From Bacillus mojavensis RO-H-1 = KCTC 3706 (GTDB lineage Bacteria > Bacillota > Bacilli > Bacillales > Bacillaceae), in NCBI RefSeq assembly GCF_000245335.1, contig NZ_JH600279.1, positions 62,001 through 126,000 of the forward strand: a DNA stretch of 64,000 nucleotides. Direction: 5' to 3'. Both the position numbers and the translations under genes were made by a program. Below, piece after piece: positions 1-8,406 of the stretch. Position 1 is the stretch's first letter; each line of letters starts with the position of its first letter. A model generated the notes under the pieces. It was given only the letters and a program-made list of their open reading frames with translations. It was not told the origin of the DNA and ran no database searches.

Positions 1-510
1 GATATTGCCATTCAGCAAAAATCAGAAACAAGTGAAATCATAAATGATGTCAAAAGCTCCGTACTGGCCGGTTTTCTGTTGGGAAAACAGAGTTACATAC
101 GAGAGCAGGGCGCAAATCTCGATATTGAATGCAGCGGGGTTATTCCAAATGCAGCAGATCCTTCAGTCATTCATGAACTGATTACGATTATCGGAAATCT
201 GATCAACAATGCCTTAGATGCTGTTGCCAATATGCCGAAAAAACAAATCACGATGTCCATGCGTTTTCATGACAAAATATTGGACATCGAAATTACCGAT
301 ACAGGAGCCGGCATGTCTGAAGAAGACCAAGTCAAGGTATTCGAACAAGGCTATTCAACAAAGGGCAAAAACCGGGGATTCGGCCTTTATTTCACCCAGC
401 AAAGCATGGAGAATTTGAAGGGTCAAATGATTATCACCAGCGAAAAAAATGAAGGAACCACATTCAGTCTTCGAATCCCGTACGAACCGAAGGAGGAAAA
501 CCATGATTAA
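1..510 (+). CDS. malK: Malate sensor histidine kinase MalK (YufL), C-terminal part only
   Basis: The reading frame is open from base 1, so the gene starts before the window; only about the last 169 codons are present. The ATPase core of a CitA/DctS-like sensor kinase is visible: an N-box ([10 protein letters not shown]), a G1 box (DTGAGM) and a G2 box (GFGLYF). The phosphorylated histidine and the sensor domain lie upstream and cannot be seen. It overlaps the response regulator gene by 8 bp, so the two are translationally coupled. In B. subtilis this pair (YufL/YufM) senses external malate and activates maeN, which lies about 6 kb downstream here. The assignment rests on sequence recall and on the malR/maeN context. 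Confidence 0.9.
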   Translation, partial: DIAIQQKSETSEIINDVKSSVLAGFLLGKQSYIREQGANLDIECSGVIPNAADPSVIHELITIIGNLINNALDAVANMPKKQITMSMRFHDKILDIEITDTGAGMSEEDQVKVFEQGYSTKGKNRGFGLYFTQQSMENLKGQMIITSEKNEGTTFSLRIPYEPKEENHD

Positions 511-1210
511 TGTACTAATAGTTGAAGATGACCCCATGGTGGGTGAATTAAATAAACGATATTTGAGCCAAATAGAAGGCTTTCAGCTGAAAGGAATCGC
601 CTCTTCCTTTCAAAGCGCTCTGCATATTTTAGGCGAGCATCACATCGACCTCATTTTGCTTGATATTTACATGCCGGGTAAAAACGGGCTTGAGCTGCTG
701 ACGGAATTAAGAGCTCAAAATGAAGCGGTTGACGTGATTGTCATCTCTGCGGCAAGCGAGCTGGACGTCATCAAAAAAACACTTCGTTACGGAGCTGTGG
801 ATTACTTAATCAAACCGTTTGAATTTGAACGTTTTCAGACTGCCCTTTCTGATTACAGACGAAAACAAAAAGTCTATTCCACCCACCGAAACATGAGCCA
901 AAAAGAATTGGACGCGGAACTGTTTCATAAGAAGGAAGCGACAGAAAAAGTGCATCTGCCAAAAGGGCTGACAAAAAGCACGCTGAAGCTGATTTGGTCC
1001 AGCATACAATCCTTTGAAAACGAATCCTTTACGACAGAAGACCTGGCGAATCATACTGAAATATCTCAAGTATCCATCCGAAAATACTTGAAATTTCTTG
1101 AGGATATACAGGTTCTGAATGTCGAAATGGCGTACGGAACGATCGGGAGACCGGTGTTTCAGTACAATGTCAATACAGCCAACCTTAACGGAATTAAGCA
1201 ATATTTATAA
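503..1210 (+). CDS. malR: Malate response regulator MalR (YufM)
   Basis: This 235-residue CitB/DcuR-type response regulator has an N-terminal receiver domain with acidic pocket residues (VEDD, residues 8-10), the phospho-acceptor Asp54 in [10 protein letters not shown] and the conserved Lys in YLIKPF. A C-terminal helix-turn-helix follows (about residues 165-215). The start at 503 is preferred to an in-frame start at 449 because AAGGAGG lies 7-8 bases upstream and the domain begins at [10 protein letters not shown]. It overlaps the end of malK and ends in a strong terminator. MalR-P is known in B. subtilis to activate the malate transporter maeN and other malate genes. Confidence 0.95.
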   Translation: MINVLIVEDDPMVGELNKRYLSQIEGFQLKGIASSFQSALHILGEHHIDLILLDIYMPGKNGLELLTELRAQNEAVDVIVISAASELDVIKKTLRYGAVDYLIKPFEFERFQTALSDYRRKQKVYSTHRNMSQKELDAELFHKKEATEKVHLPKGLTKSTLKLIWSSIQSFENESFTTEDLANHTEISQVSIRKYLKFLEDIQVLNVEMAYGTIGRPVFQYNVNTANLNGIKQYL

Positions 1211-1246
1211 AAAAACGCACTGTTCATATCGAGCAGTGCGTTTTTC
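1211..1246 (+). terminator. Rho-independent terminator after malR
   Basis: The stem AACGCACTG / CAGTGCGTT has an 11-base loop and is followed by a T-run. It starts directly after the malR stop codon. Confidence 0.9.
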
Positions 1247-1679
1247 TCTGTCACATCTTTTGCCAAGCTGCTTGAACCTTTCGCCAATAAGCTATACAAA
1301 AATAATAAAGGACTTTTCGGCATATTTGAAATACAATTCTAAAAATACATATTTTTTAAAAAATTATGCGTAATTCTATTTATTTCTTGTATGTAAAATG
1401 ATAAATTATGATTGGTTAGTTGATCCCTAGACTAAGTCATAAGTCACACTTCAGAAAGAGATGTCACGGTTTTCCGCCCGGAACACCTTCCGCATCCTTC
1501 TCTTCCCCGCCTTTCGAAGGAAACACCCACATCACACTTACTAAGGGAAGATCAGAACTGTCTCAGCTCATTCTAATTGTTATTATCTGAAAATTTTATC
1601 GATTCTAAGAATTGAGTGAGGCATCCATCCCATGACTGACCGGATCAGCTCAGGCCAAATTTTTCTGGGGGGTTATATC
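1247..1679. other. Long intergenic region upstream of nupN
   Basis: About 430 bp lie between the malR terminator and the nupN start. I see no convincing coding sequence; the short open frames lack a ribosome binding site and family features. The region is AT-rich in its middle part and carries a good CodY-like box near its 3' end. It should hold the nup operon promoter, but I could not assign -35/-10 elements with confidence. No purine riboswitch core was recognised. Confidence 0.6.
1581..1595 (+). promoter_or_regulatory. CodY-box-like site upstream of nupN
   Basis: TATTATCTGAAAATT matches the CodY consensus AATTTTCWGAAAATT at 13 of 15 positions. It lies about 85 bp upstream of the nupN start codon. 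CodY represses many nutrient uptake operons when GTP and branched-chain amino acids are plentiful, which fits a nucleoside importer. Binding itself is inferred. Confidence 0.6.
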
Positions 1680-2759
1680 TTGAAGAAACGCAAAATCGGA
1701 TTGGCGATGTCACTTGTCATCGCAGCGGGCACCATTTTAGGAGCATGCGGAAACAGCGAAAAAAGCAGCGGTAACAGTGAAGGCAAAAACAAATTCAGTG
1801 TGGCGATGGTTACCGACATTGGCGGGGTGGATGACAAATCTTTTAACCAATCAGCATGGGAAGGAATCCAAGCCTTCGGTAAAGATAATGGTCTGGAAAA
1901 AGGAAAAAACGGATACGACTACCTGCAATCTAAATCAGATGCAGATTATACAACAAACTTAAATAAATTAGCGCGTGAGCATTTCGACTTGATCTATGGC
2001 GTCGGCTACTTGATGGAAGATTCAATCAGTGAAATCGCCGATCAGCGCAAAAATACAAACTTTGCGATTATTGACGCAGTCGTCGATAAAGACAACGTCG
2101 CAAGCATTACGTTTAAAGAGCAGGAAGGCTCATTTCTTGTCGGAGTGGCCGCAGCCTTAACAAGCAAATCAGGAAAAATCGGATTTGTGGGCGGCATGGA
2201 ATCCGAGTTAATCAAAAAATTCGAAGTCGGCTTCCGTGCAGGGGTTCAGGCCGTAAAACCTGACGCAACTGTCCAGGTGAAGTATGCGGGCGGATTCGAT
2301 AAAGCGGACGTTGGAAAAGCAACCGCCGAGAGCATGTATAAGTCAGGCATTGATGTGATTTACCACTCCGCAGGCGCCACCGGCACAGGTGTCTTTACAG
2401 AAGCCAAGAACCTGAAAAAAGAAGACCCGAAGCGTGATGTTTGGGTGATCGGAGTCGATAAAGATCAATACGCAGAAGGCCAAGTAGAAGGAACAGACGA
2501 TAACGTCACCCTTACTTCCATGGTCAAAAAGGTTGATACAGCAGTTGAAGATTTAACGAAGAAAGCAAGCGAAGGCAAATTCCCCGGCGGAGAAACGCTT
2601 ACATACGGGCTTGATCAAGACAGCGTCGGCATTTCTTCCTCTAAACAAAACCTATCGGATGATGTAATCAAAGCGGTTGATGATTGGAAGAAAAAAATTA
2701 TCGACGGACTAGAAGTGCCGGGAACAGAGAAAGAGCTGAAAAATTTCAAAGCTGAATAA
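1680..2759 (+). CDS. nupN: Nucleoside ABC transporter, substrate-binding lipoprotein NupN (YufN)
   Basis: This 359-residue BMP-family (PnrA-like) binding lipoprotein is the extracellular part of a nucleoside importer. The signal peptide is KKRK followed by a hydrophobic stretch and the lipobox LGAC, with lipid attachment expected at Cys23. BMP-type motifs follow (DDKSFNQS near residue 52, and DKDQYAEGQ). The start is a TTG at 1680 preceded by GGGGGG eight bases upstream; the longer in-frame ATG at 1632 would place extra residues before the signal peptide and lacks such a site. It is first in an operon with an ATPase and two permeases, and is separated from them by a hairpin. Confidence 0.93.
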   Translation: MKKRKIGLAMSLVIAAGTILGACGNSEKSSGNSEGKNKFSVAMVTDIGGVDDKSFNQSAWEGIQAFGKDNGLEKGKNGYDYLQSKSDADYTTNLNKLAREHFDLIYGVGYLMEDSISEIADQRKNTNFAIIDAVVDKDNVASITFKEQEGSFLVGVAAALTSKSGKIGFVGGMESELIKKFEVGFRAGVQAVKPDATVQVKYAGGFDKADVGKATAESMYKSGIDVIYHSAGATGTGVFTEAKNLKKEDPKRDVWVIGVDKDQYAEGQVEGTDDNVTLTSMVKKVDTAVEDLTKKASEGKFPGGETLTYGLDQDSVGISSSKQNLSDDVIKAVDDWKKKIIDGLEVPGTEKELKNFKAE

Positions 2760-2765
2760 GAATCG

Positions 2766-2804
2766 CGGGGATAAGGAGAAGAGCCCTTATCCCTTGTTTT
2801 TCTT
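2766..2804 (+). terminator. Hairpin between nupN and nupO, probably an attenuator
   Basis: GGGATAAGG pairs with CCTTATCCC across a short loop and is followed by TTGTTTTTC. Its place between the binding-protein gene and the ATPase gene suggests partial termination, leaving more binding protein than channel. That effect is inferred. Confidence 0.65.
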
Positions 2805-2889
2805 TCAGAGCAAAGCTGCACATTTCCTTGCGGCTTTTCTATTGCCAGTCTCTAATTTAATAGCATGAAAAAAAGGAGCGGTCAATTCT

Positions 2890-4422
2890 GTGGAATATGT
2901 CATTGAAATGCTCAATATACGCAAGGAGTTTCCCGGTATCGTCGCAAATGACAACATTAATCTTCAGGTCAAAAAAGGCGAAATCCACGCGCTGCTCGGT
3001 GAAAACGGAGCGGGCAAATCAACTTTGATGAACGTCCTGTTCGGGCTGTATCAGCCAGAAAAGGGAGAAATTCGGGTCCGCGGTGAGAAGGTGCACATCA
3101 ACAGCCCGAACAAAGCGAATGATCTCGGAATCGGCATGGTGCATCAGCATTTTATGCTTGTCGATACATTTACAGTTGCTGAAAACATTATTCTCGGGAA
3201 GGAGCCGAAAAAGCTCGGGCAGATTGACCGAAAACGGGCTGTCCGAGAGGTTCAGGACATTTCCGACCGATACGGACTTCAAATTAATCCCGAGGCAAAG
3301 GTAGCAGACATATCCGTCGGCATGCAGCAGCGTGCAGAAATATTAAAAACCCTCTACCGCGGGGCTGACATCCTGATTTTTGATGAACCGACAGCTGTGT
3401 TGACGCCTCATGAAATCAAAGAGCTCATTCAAATTATGAAGAACCTCGTCAATGAGGGAAAATCAATTATCTTAATCACCCATAAACTGAAAGAAATCAT
3501 GGAGGTTTGTGACCGCGTTACCATTATCCGCAAAGGAAAAGGCATCAAAACACTGGATGTCCGGGATACACATCAAGACGAGCTCGCCAGTCTGATGGTC
3601 GGCCGCGAGGTATTGTTCAAAACAGAAAAAAAAGCGGCTCAGCCGGGATCTGCAGTGCTGGCGATTGATAGAATTACCGTAAAAGATACTCGCGGAGTAG
3701 AAGCTGTAAAGGATTTGTCGCTCTCTGTCAATGCCGGAGAAATTGTCGGCATAGCCGGCGTTGACGGAAACGGACAGTCAGAGCTGATTGAAGCGATTAC
3801 AGGACTCCGAAAAACGGAGTCTGGAACCATTTCCCTAAACGGAAAACAGATACAAAACCTGACGCCGAGAAACGTAACGGAGTCAGGAATCGGGCATATT
3901 CCGCAGGACCGCCACAAACACGGTCTCGTCCTGGATTTTCCAATCGGTGAAAATATCGTGCTCCAAAGCTATTACAAAAAGCCTTATTCAGCATTCGGTG
4001 TTTTACATAAAGGCGAAATGTATAAGAAAGCCCGCAGCGTGATCAGCGAGTACGATGTCAGAACCCCCGATGAATATACTCACGCGCGGGCGTTGTCAGG
4101 CGGAAACCAGCAAAAAGCAATTATCGGAAGGGAAATTGACCGAAATCCTGACTTGTTAATCGCAGCCCAGCCGACTCGCGGCCTTGATGTTGGAGCGATT
4201 GAATTTGTCCATAAAAAACTCATTGAACAGCGTGATGCCGGAAAAGCCGTTCTTCTTTTATCGTTTGAGCTTGATGAAATCATGAATCTCAGTGACAGAA
4301 TCGCCGTCATTTTTGAAGGCAGCATTATATCCAGCGTTAATCCGCTGGATACCACTGAACAAGAGCTCGGCCTCTTGATGGCGGGAAGCACGCAAAGGGA
4401 AGCGGGGAAAGCAAATGGTTAA
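2890..4422 (+). CDS. nupO: Nucleoside ABC transporter, tandem ATPase NupO (YufO)
   Basis: This 510-residue protein has two fused ABC ATPase domains, as in sugar and nucleoside importers. Domain 1 has Walker A GENGAGKST (residues 37-45), signature SVGMQQR and Walker B LIFDEPTA. Domain 2 has the degenerate P-loop GVDGNGQSE, signature LSGGNQQK and AAQPTRGLD. The P-loop of domain 2 lacks the usual lysine and the acidic residue after its Walker B is Gln, so only one site is likely to be catalytic; this asymmetry is normal for the family. The start is GTG with GGAGCGG upstream. It overlaps nupP by 8 bp. Confidence 0.95.
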   Translation: MEYVIEMLNIRKEFPGIVANDNINLQVKKGEIHALLGENGAGKSTLMNVLFGLYQPEKGEIRVRGEKVHINSPNKANDLGIGMVHQHFMLVDTFTVAENIILGKEPKKLGQIDRKRAVREVQDISDRYGLQINPEAKVADISVGMQQRAEILKTLYRGADILIFDEPTAVLTPHEIKELIQIMKNLVNEGKSIILITHKLKEIMEVCDRVTIIRKGKGIKTLDVRDTHQDELASLMVGREVLFKTEKKAAQPGSAVLAIDRITVKDTRGVEAVKDLSLSVNAGEIVGIAGVDGNGQSELIEAITGLRKTESGTISLNGKQIQNLTPRNVTESGIGHIPQDRHKHGLVLDFPIGENIVLQSYYKKPYSAFGVLHKGEMYKKARSVISEYDVRTPDEYTHARALSGGNQQKAIIGREIDRNPDLLIAAQPTRGLDVGAIEFVHKKLIEQRDAGKAVLLLSFELDEIMNLSDRIAVIFEGSIISSVNPLDTTEQELGLLMAGSTQREAGKANG

Positions 4423-5461
4423 ACGACTCTCTCATTTACTCGTGCCGCTCATTGCGATCATGCTCGGCTTGCTGGCCGGCGCACTTATTATGCTTGCGAG
4501 CGGATACAGTGTGACCAGCGGCTATTCTGCTTTATGGAATGGGATATTTGGAGAAACCTATTACATCGGGGAAACCGTCCGGCAGATTACACCTTATATT
4601 TTATCCGGATTAGCTGTTGCTTTCGCATTCCGAACCGGACTTTTCAATATCGGGGTAGAGGGACAGCTGCTAGTGGGCTGGACAGCGGCCGTTTGGGTCG
4701 GAACGGCGTTTGACGGACCGGCTTATATTCACATGCCGCTTGCACTGCTCACAGCGGCTGCAGCAGGCGGTTTATGGGGATTTATTCCCGGCTTTTTAAA
4801 AGCACGGTTCTATGTTCACGAGGTCATTGTCACCATTATGATGAATTATATCGCACTGCATATGACCAATTATTTGATTTCAAAAGTCATGACAGACAAT
4901 CAGGATAAGACGGAAAAAATTCACGAATCCGCCTCACTTCGGTCGCCGTTTCTTGAGCAGATTACGGACTATTCAAGGCTTCACTGGGGGATCGTCATCG
5001 CCCTTCTCGCAGCTGTTGTTATGTGGTTTATGATTACCAAAACAACGAAAGGCTTTGAGCTTCGGGCAGTCGGATTCAATCAGCACGCGTCTCAGTACGC
5101 CGGTATGAGCGTGCGGAAGAATATTATGAACTCCATGCTCATTTCAGGAGCTTTTGCAGGCCTTGCAGGTGCCATGGAAGGTCTGGGAACGTTTGAATAC
5201 GCTGCTGTCAAAGGCGCATTTACCGGCGTCGGCTTTGACGGTATTGCCGTCGCTCTCCTGGGTGGGAACACTGCGGCCGGTGTTGTGCTTGCGGCAGCTT
5301 TGCTTGGCGGCCTCAAAATCGGAGCGTTAAATATGCCAATTGAATCAGGCGTACCTTCAGAGGTTGTCGATATTGTGATTGCCATTATCATTCTGTTTGT
5401 TGCTTCAAGCTATGCCATTCGTTTTGTCGCGGATAAGTTGAAGAAAAAGGGGGCGAACTAA
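4415..5461 (+). CDS. nupP: Nucleoside ABC transporter permease NupP (YufP)
   Basis: This 348-residue membrane protein belongs to the BPD_transp_2 (RbsC/BmpD-associated) permease family, with roughly eight to ten hydrophobic segments. It carries the family loops FNIGVEGQ (about residue 77) and GFNQHASQYAGM (about residue 221). It begins inside the 3' end of nupO and its stop codon directly abuts the GTG start of nupQ, which indicates translational coupling. It should pair with NupQ to form the membrane channel energised by NupO. Confidence 0.93.
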   Translation: MVKRLSHLLVPLIAIMLGLLAGALIMLASGYSVTSGYSALWNGIFGETYYIGETVRQITPYILSGLAVAFAFRTGLFNIGVEGQLLVGWTAAVWVGTAFDGPAYIHMPLALLTAAAAGGLWGFIPGFLKARFYVHEVIVTIMMNYIALHMTNYLISKVMTDNQDKTEKIHESASLRSPFLEQITDYSRLHWGIVIALLAAVVMWFMITKTTKGFELRAVGFNQHASQYAGMSVRKNIMNSMLISGAFAGLAGAMEGLGTFEYAAVKGAFTGVGFDGIAVALLGGNTAAGVVLAAALLGGLKIGALNMPIESGVPSEVVDIVIAIIILFVASSYAIRFVADKLKKKGAN

Positions 5462-6421
5462 GTGGACGTTCTGCAGATTTTATCAATCATTGTCCCGGCC
5501 ACACTCGTATACGCAGCCCCGCTTATTTTAACTGCTCTCGGCGGCGTATTTTCCGAGAGATCAGGCGTTGTAAATATCGGTCTCGAAGGCCTCATGATTA
5601 TCGGAGCATTCACCAGTGTTTTATTCAATTTATTTTTAGGCCCTGAATTGGGAGCCGCGGCGCCATGGCTCTCACTCGTTGCCGCCATGGCAGCCGGCGC
5701 GCTGTTTTCACTGATTCACGCGGCAGCGGCGATATCGTTTCGCGCAGATCAGACAGTCAGCGGCGTCGCCATTAATATGCTGGCGCTTGGGGCTACTTTA
5801 TTTATCGTAAAGCTGATTTACGGAAAAGCGCAAACAGACAAAATTCCCGAGCCTTTTTATAAAACGAGTATTCCCGGCTTGAGCGACATCCCTGTATTGG
5901 GAAAAATCTTCTTTTCAGATGTCTATTATACGTCTATTCTCGCAATTGTCCTGGCCTTTATTTCGTGGTTTATCTTGTTTAAAACGCCGTTCGGCCTCCG
6001 TATTCGTTCCGTCGGAGAACATCCGATGGCGGCCGATACTATGGGGATCAATGTCTACAAAATGCGCTATATCGGCGTGATGATCAGCGGATTGTTCGGC
6101 GGCCTCGGGGGCGGCGTATATGCGTCAACCATTGCGCTCGACTTTACGCATTCTACCATTTCCGGGCAAGGGTTTATCGCACTCGCGGCACTTGTATTCG
6201 GAAAATGGCATCCGATCGGCGCACTCGGCGCCGCCCTGTTTTTCGGATTCGCCCAAAGCTTAAGCATCATCGGCTCTCTGCTCCCTCTTTTTAAGGACAT
6301 ACCGAATGTATATATGCTGATTGCCCCTTACGTATTAACCATTCTGGCCTTAACCGGCTTTATCGGACGCGCAGATGCGCCAAAAGCAAACGGTGTGCCT
6401 TATATCAAAGGAAAACGGTAA
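5462..6421 (+). CDS. nupQ: Nucleoside ABC transporter permease NupQ (YufQ)
   Basis: This 319-residue second permease of the importer is in the same family as NupP, with matching signatures (VNIGLEGLMIIG near residue 38 and VGEHPMAADTMGIN near residue 185). The start is a GTG immediately after the nupP stop; GGGGGCG just upstream serves as its ribosome binding site. The gene is last in the operon and is followed within a few bases by a terminator. Two non-identical permeases plus one tandem ATPase and one lipoprotein is the usual architecture for Gram-positive nucleoside importers. Confidence 0.93.
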   Translation: MDVLQILSIIVPATLVYAAPLILTALGGVFSERSGVVNIGLEGLMIIGAFTSVLFNLFLGPELGAAAPWLSLVAAMAAGALFSLIHAAAAISFRADQTVSGVAINMLALGATLFIVKLIYGKAQTDKIPEPFYKTSIPGLSDIPVLGKIFFSDVYYTSILAIVLAFISWFILFKTPFGLRIRSVGEHPMAADTMGINVYKMRYIGVMISGLFGGLGGGVYASTIALDFTHSTISGQGFIALAALVFGKWHPIGALGAALFFGFAQSLSIIGSLLPLFKDIPNVYMLIAPYVLTILALTGFIGRADAPKANGVPYIKGKR

Positions 6422-6428
6422 GCATATC

Positions 6429-6460
6429 TCCCTGGGAAGCGGCTTCTCAGGGATTTTTTC
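6429..6460 (+). terminator. Terminator of the nupNOPQ operon
   Basis: TCCCTGGGAAG pairs with CTTCTCAGGGA across a CGG loop and is followed by a T-run. It begins a few bases after the nupQ stop. Confidence 0.85.
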
Positions 6461-6480
6461 TGATCCAAAATACCCTCTTA

Positions 6481-6510
6481 ATTTAATTGTTTATTAATTA
6501 TTTAACTTAA
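6481..6510 (+). promoter_or_regulatory. AT-rich repeats upstream of maeN, candidate MalR sites
   Basis: Overlapping TTTAATT, TTATTAATT and ATTTAAC elements lie 65-95 bp before the maeN start. In B. subtilis MalR binds AT-rich sites in this region to activate maeN. No good sigma-A -35 box is visible, which is consistent with activator dependence. Exact boundaries are inferred. Confidence 0.35.
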
Positions 6511-6522
6511 AAAAATATCCTT

Positions 6523-6536
6523 TGTTAGCGCTTTCT
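6523..6536 (+). promoter_or_regulatory. cre-like site (CcpA) upstream of maeN
   Basis: TGTTAGCGCTTTCT has the AGCGCT core and matches the cre consensus TGWAANCGNTNWCA except at two positions. It lies about 40 bp before the maeN start, where CcpA binding would repress uptake of malate when preferred sugars are present. The function is inferred. Confidence 0.5.
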
Positions 6537-6574
6537 TGTAGACTGTAACAAACAATACATGGGGGTGTACGACA

Positions 6575-7921
6575 ATGGGAGCAATTCACAAAACAGAGGA
6601 AGTTTTACCTGAGCACAAAGACACACAGGAGAAAAGCCTGTTTAAAAAAATATGGACCTGGGAAATCGGCGTGATTCCTCTCCCATTATATACAGCATTA
6701 GCTGTCATTATTATTCTTTCGGCTTATTACAACGAGCTGCCCGCAAACATGCTGGGCGGGTTTGCCATCATTATGATTTTAGGTGTCTTTCTTGGCGATA
6801 TCGGCCAGCGGATCCCGATTTTGAAGGATATTGGCGGTCCTGCTATTCTATCTTTGTTTGTGCCATCTTTTTTAGTTTTTTATAATGTGTTGAATCCATC
6901 ATCAATAGATGCTGTTACCAATTTAATGAAAACATCTAACTTTCTTTATTTCTATATCGCTTGTCTTGTTGTAGGAAGCATTCTTGGAATGAACAGAACT
7001 GTTTTAATACAGGGATTCATCAGAATGTTCGTTCCTTTAGTAGCGGGCACAATTGCGGCGGTTGCGGCTGGTGTGCTCGTCGGATTCATCTTCGGCTACA
7101 GTGCCTATGATTCCTTTTTCTTTGTTGTTGTGCCGATTATTGCCGGGGGAATAGGTGAAGGAATTTTGCCTCTCTCCATTGCTTATTCGCAAATATTGGG
7201 GTCTTCCGCTGATGTGTATGTGTCGCAGCTGGTTCCTGCCGCTATCATTGGAAACGTTTTCGCTATTATCTGTGCTGCTTTAATGAAAAAACTGGGCGAA
7301 AAACGTCCTGATCTAAACGGCAATGGGCGTCTCGTTAAATCTAAGAAAGCAAACGATATTTTCAATCAAAAAGAGGCTGAAGCTAAAATTGACTTTAAAC
7401 TGATGGGAGCCGGAGTACTGCTCGCCTGTACGTTCTTTATTTTCGGCGGTTTACTGGAGAAATTTATCTTCATCCCAGGTGCTATTTTAATGATTATTTC
7501 AGCAGCCGCAATCAAATATGCAAATATCCTTCCGAAAAAAATGGAGGAAGGCGCGTATCAGCTTTATAAGTTTATTTCATCAAGCTTTACATGGCCGCTT
7601 ATGGTAGGCCTCGGGATTCTCTTTATCCCTTTAGATGACGTGGCATCTGTGATTTCTATACCGTTTGTCATCATTTGTATTTCAGTTGTCGTTGCCATGA
7701 TTTCTTCCGGATATTTTGTAGGCAAACTGATGAACATGTACCCTGTTGAATCCGCAATCGTGACCTGCTGTCACAGCGGTCTCGGCGGAACGGGAGATGT
7801 CGCCATTTTGTCCGCTTCAGGAAGAATGGGTCTTATGCCATTCGCCCAAATTTCTACCCGCCTCGGCGGAGCAGGAACTGTCATTTGCGCGACAATTTTA
7901 CTTCGCTTTTTCACTTCATAA
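6575..7921 (+). CDS. maeN: Na+/malate symporter MaeN (YufR)
   Basis: This 448-residue membrane protein belongs to the 2-hydroxycarboxylate transporter family (CitS/MaeN). It has about eleven hydrophobic segments and the two family Gly-rich loops, GGIGEGILPLS (about residue 190) and CHSGLGGTGDVA (about residue 400), which act as re-entrant loops at the substrate site. It imports malate with sodium ions. The ATG at 6575 has GGGGGTG upstream. It is monocistronic, ending in a strong bidirectional terminator shared with convergent yufS. Regulation by MalK/MalR is known in B. subtilis. Confidence 0.95.
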   Translation: MGAIHKTEEVLPEHKDTQEKSLFKKIWTWEIGVIPLPLYTALAVIIILSAYYNELPANMLGGFAIIMILGVFLGDIGQRIPILKDIGGPAILSLFVPSFLVFYNVLNPSSIDAVTNLMKTSNFLYFYIACLVVGSILGMNRTVLIQGFIRMFVPLVAGTIAAVAAGVLVGFIFGYSAYDSFFFVVVPIIAGGIGEGILPLSIAYSQILGSSADVYVSQLVPAAIIGNVFAIICAALMKKLGEKRPDLNGNGRLVKSKKANDIFNQKEAEAKIDFKLMGAGVLLACTFFIFGGLLEKFIFIPGAILMIISAAAIKYANILPKKMEEGAYQLYKFISSSFTWPLMVGLGILFIPLDDVASVISIPFVIICISVVVAMISSGYFVGKLMNMYPVESAIVTCCHSGLGGTGDVAILSASGRMGLMPFAQISTRLGGAGTVICATILLRFFTS

Positions 7922-7925
7922 TCAG

Positions 7926-7958
7926 AAAAAGAGTTCCGTTTTAGACGGAACTCTTTTT
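7926..7958. terminator. Bidirectional terminator between maeN and yufS
   Basis: AAAAAGAGTTCCGT pairs with ACGGAACTCTTTTT around a five-base loop. The A-run on the left and T-run on the right let it serve both convergent genes; it touches the yufS stop codon. Confidence 0.9.
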
Positions 7959-8173
7959 TATTTGTTCACAATCCGCATATACTCCCTGGACCCAAACGGC
8001 CTATCCTTAGATTCCGCCTCACTCATGTTAGTTGACAGGTGGTGCTCCAATAAATACAGTTCCCAATCATCATTGTCTGCCACACGGGCACGGCCGTCAT
8101 ACTGATTCAGCATGAATGCCCCTGCAAATATCGAGCAGAATAAACCTGAGCACATAAGGACCTTTCTCTTCAC
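7958..8173 (-). CDS. yufS: Small membrane-anchored protein YufS, unknown function
   Basis: This 71-residue protein has an N-terminal basic and hydrophobic stretch (about residues 2-22), likely a signal anchor or signal peptide, followed by a charged soluble tail. There is no lipobox. It is convergent with maeN, with which it shares a terminator, and divergent from the mrp operon. I recognise it by position and length as yufS of B. subtilis; no biochemical role can be assigned from the sequence. Confidence 0.75.
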   Translation of the reverse strand: MKRKVLMCSGLFCSIFAGAFMLNQYDGRARVADNDDWELYLLEHHLSTNMSEAESKDRPFGSREYMRIVNK

Positions 8174-8340
8174 ATGATCAGCTCCTTACATACAGCTTGA
8201 TCAGGAGCGATTTTAAATATACAAATGATCTGATTTTTGTTAAACTTATTTTGAGGTCAAAAGAACTCGTAAAATTCAATCGCGGAAGGTTGAAGCATGG
8301 CGGCTTCCAAAAAAGTGCGATATAATTTGGACTGGGTCGT

Positions 8341-8368
8341 TTGACCGTATATTCTAAATATTTATACA
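8341..8368 (+). promoter_or_regulatory. Candidate sigma-A promoter of the mrp operon
   Basis: TTGACC (8341-8346) and TATACA (8363-8368) are separated by 16 bp and lie about 40 bp before the mrpA start. A second TATAAT at 8321-8326 has no good -35 partner. This assignment is a prediction from the motif only. Confidence 0.4.
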
Positions 8369-8406
8369 TAGAACAGGTTTCAACTAGAGAAAAGGAGGTC
8401 TTGTCA

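Noticed and set aside
1247-1679. Purine riboswitch before the nucleoside importer
   Set aside because: None of the conserved junction or loop sequences of a purine aptamer could be found; the CodY-like box is a better explanation of regulation.
8290-8326. TTGAAG and TATAAT as mrp promoter
   Set aside because: The spacer would be 25 bp, too long for a sigma-A promoter; the TTGACC/TATACA pair fits better.
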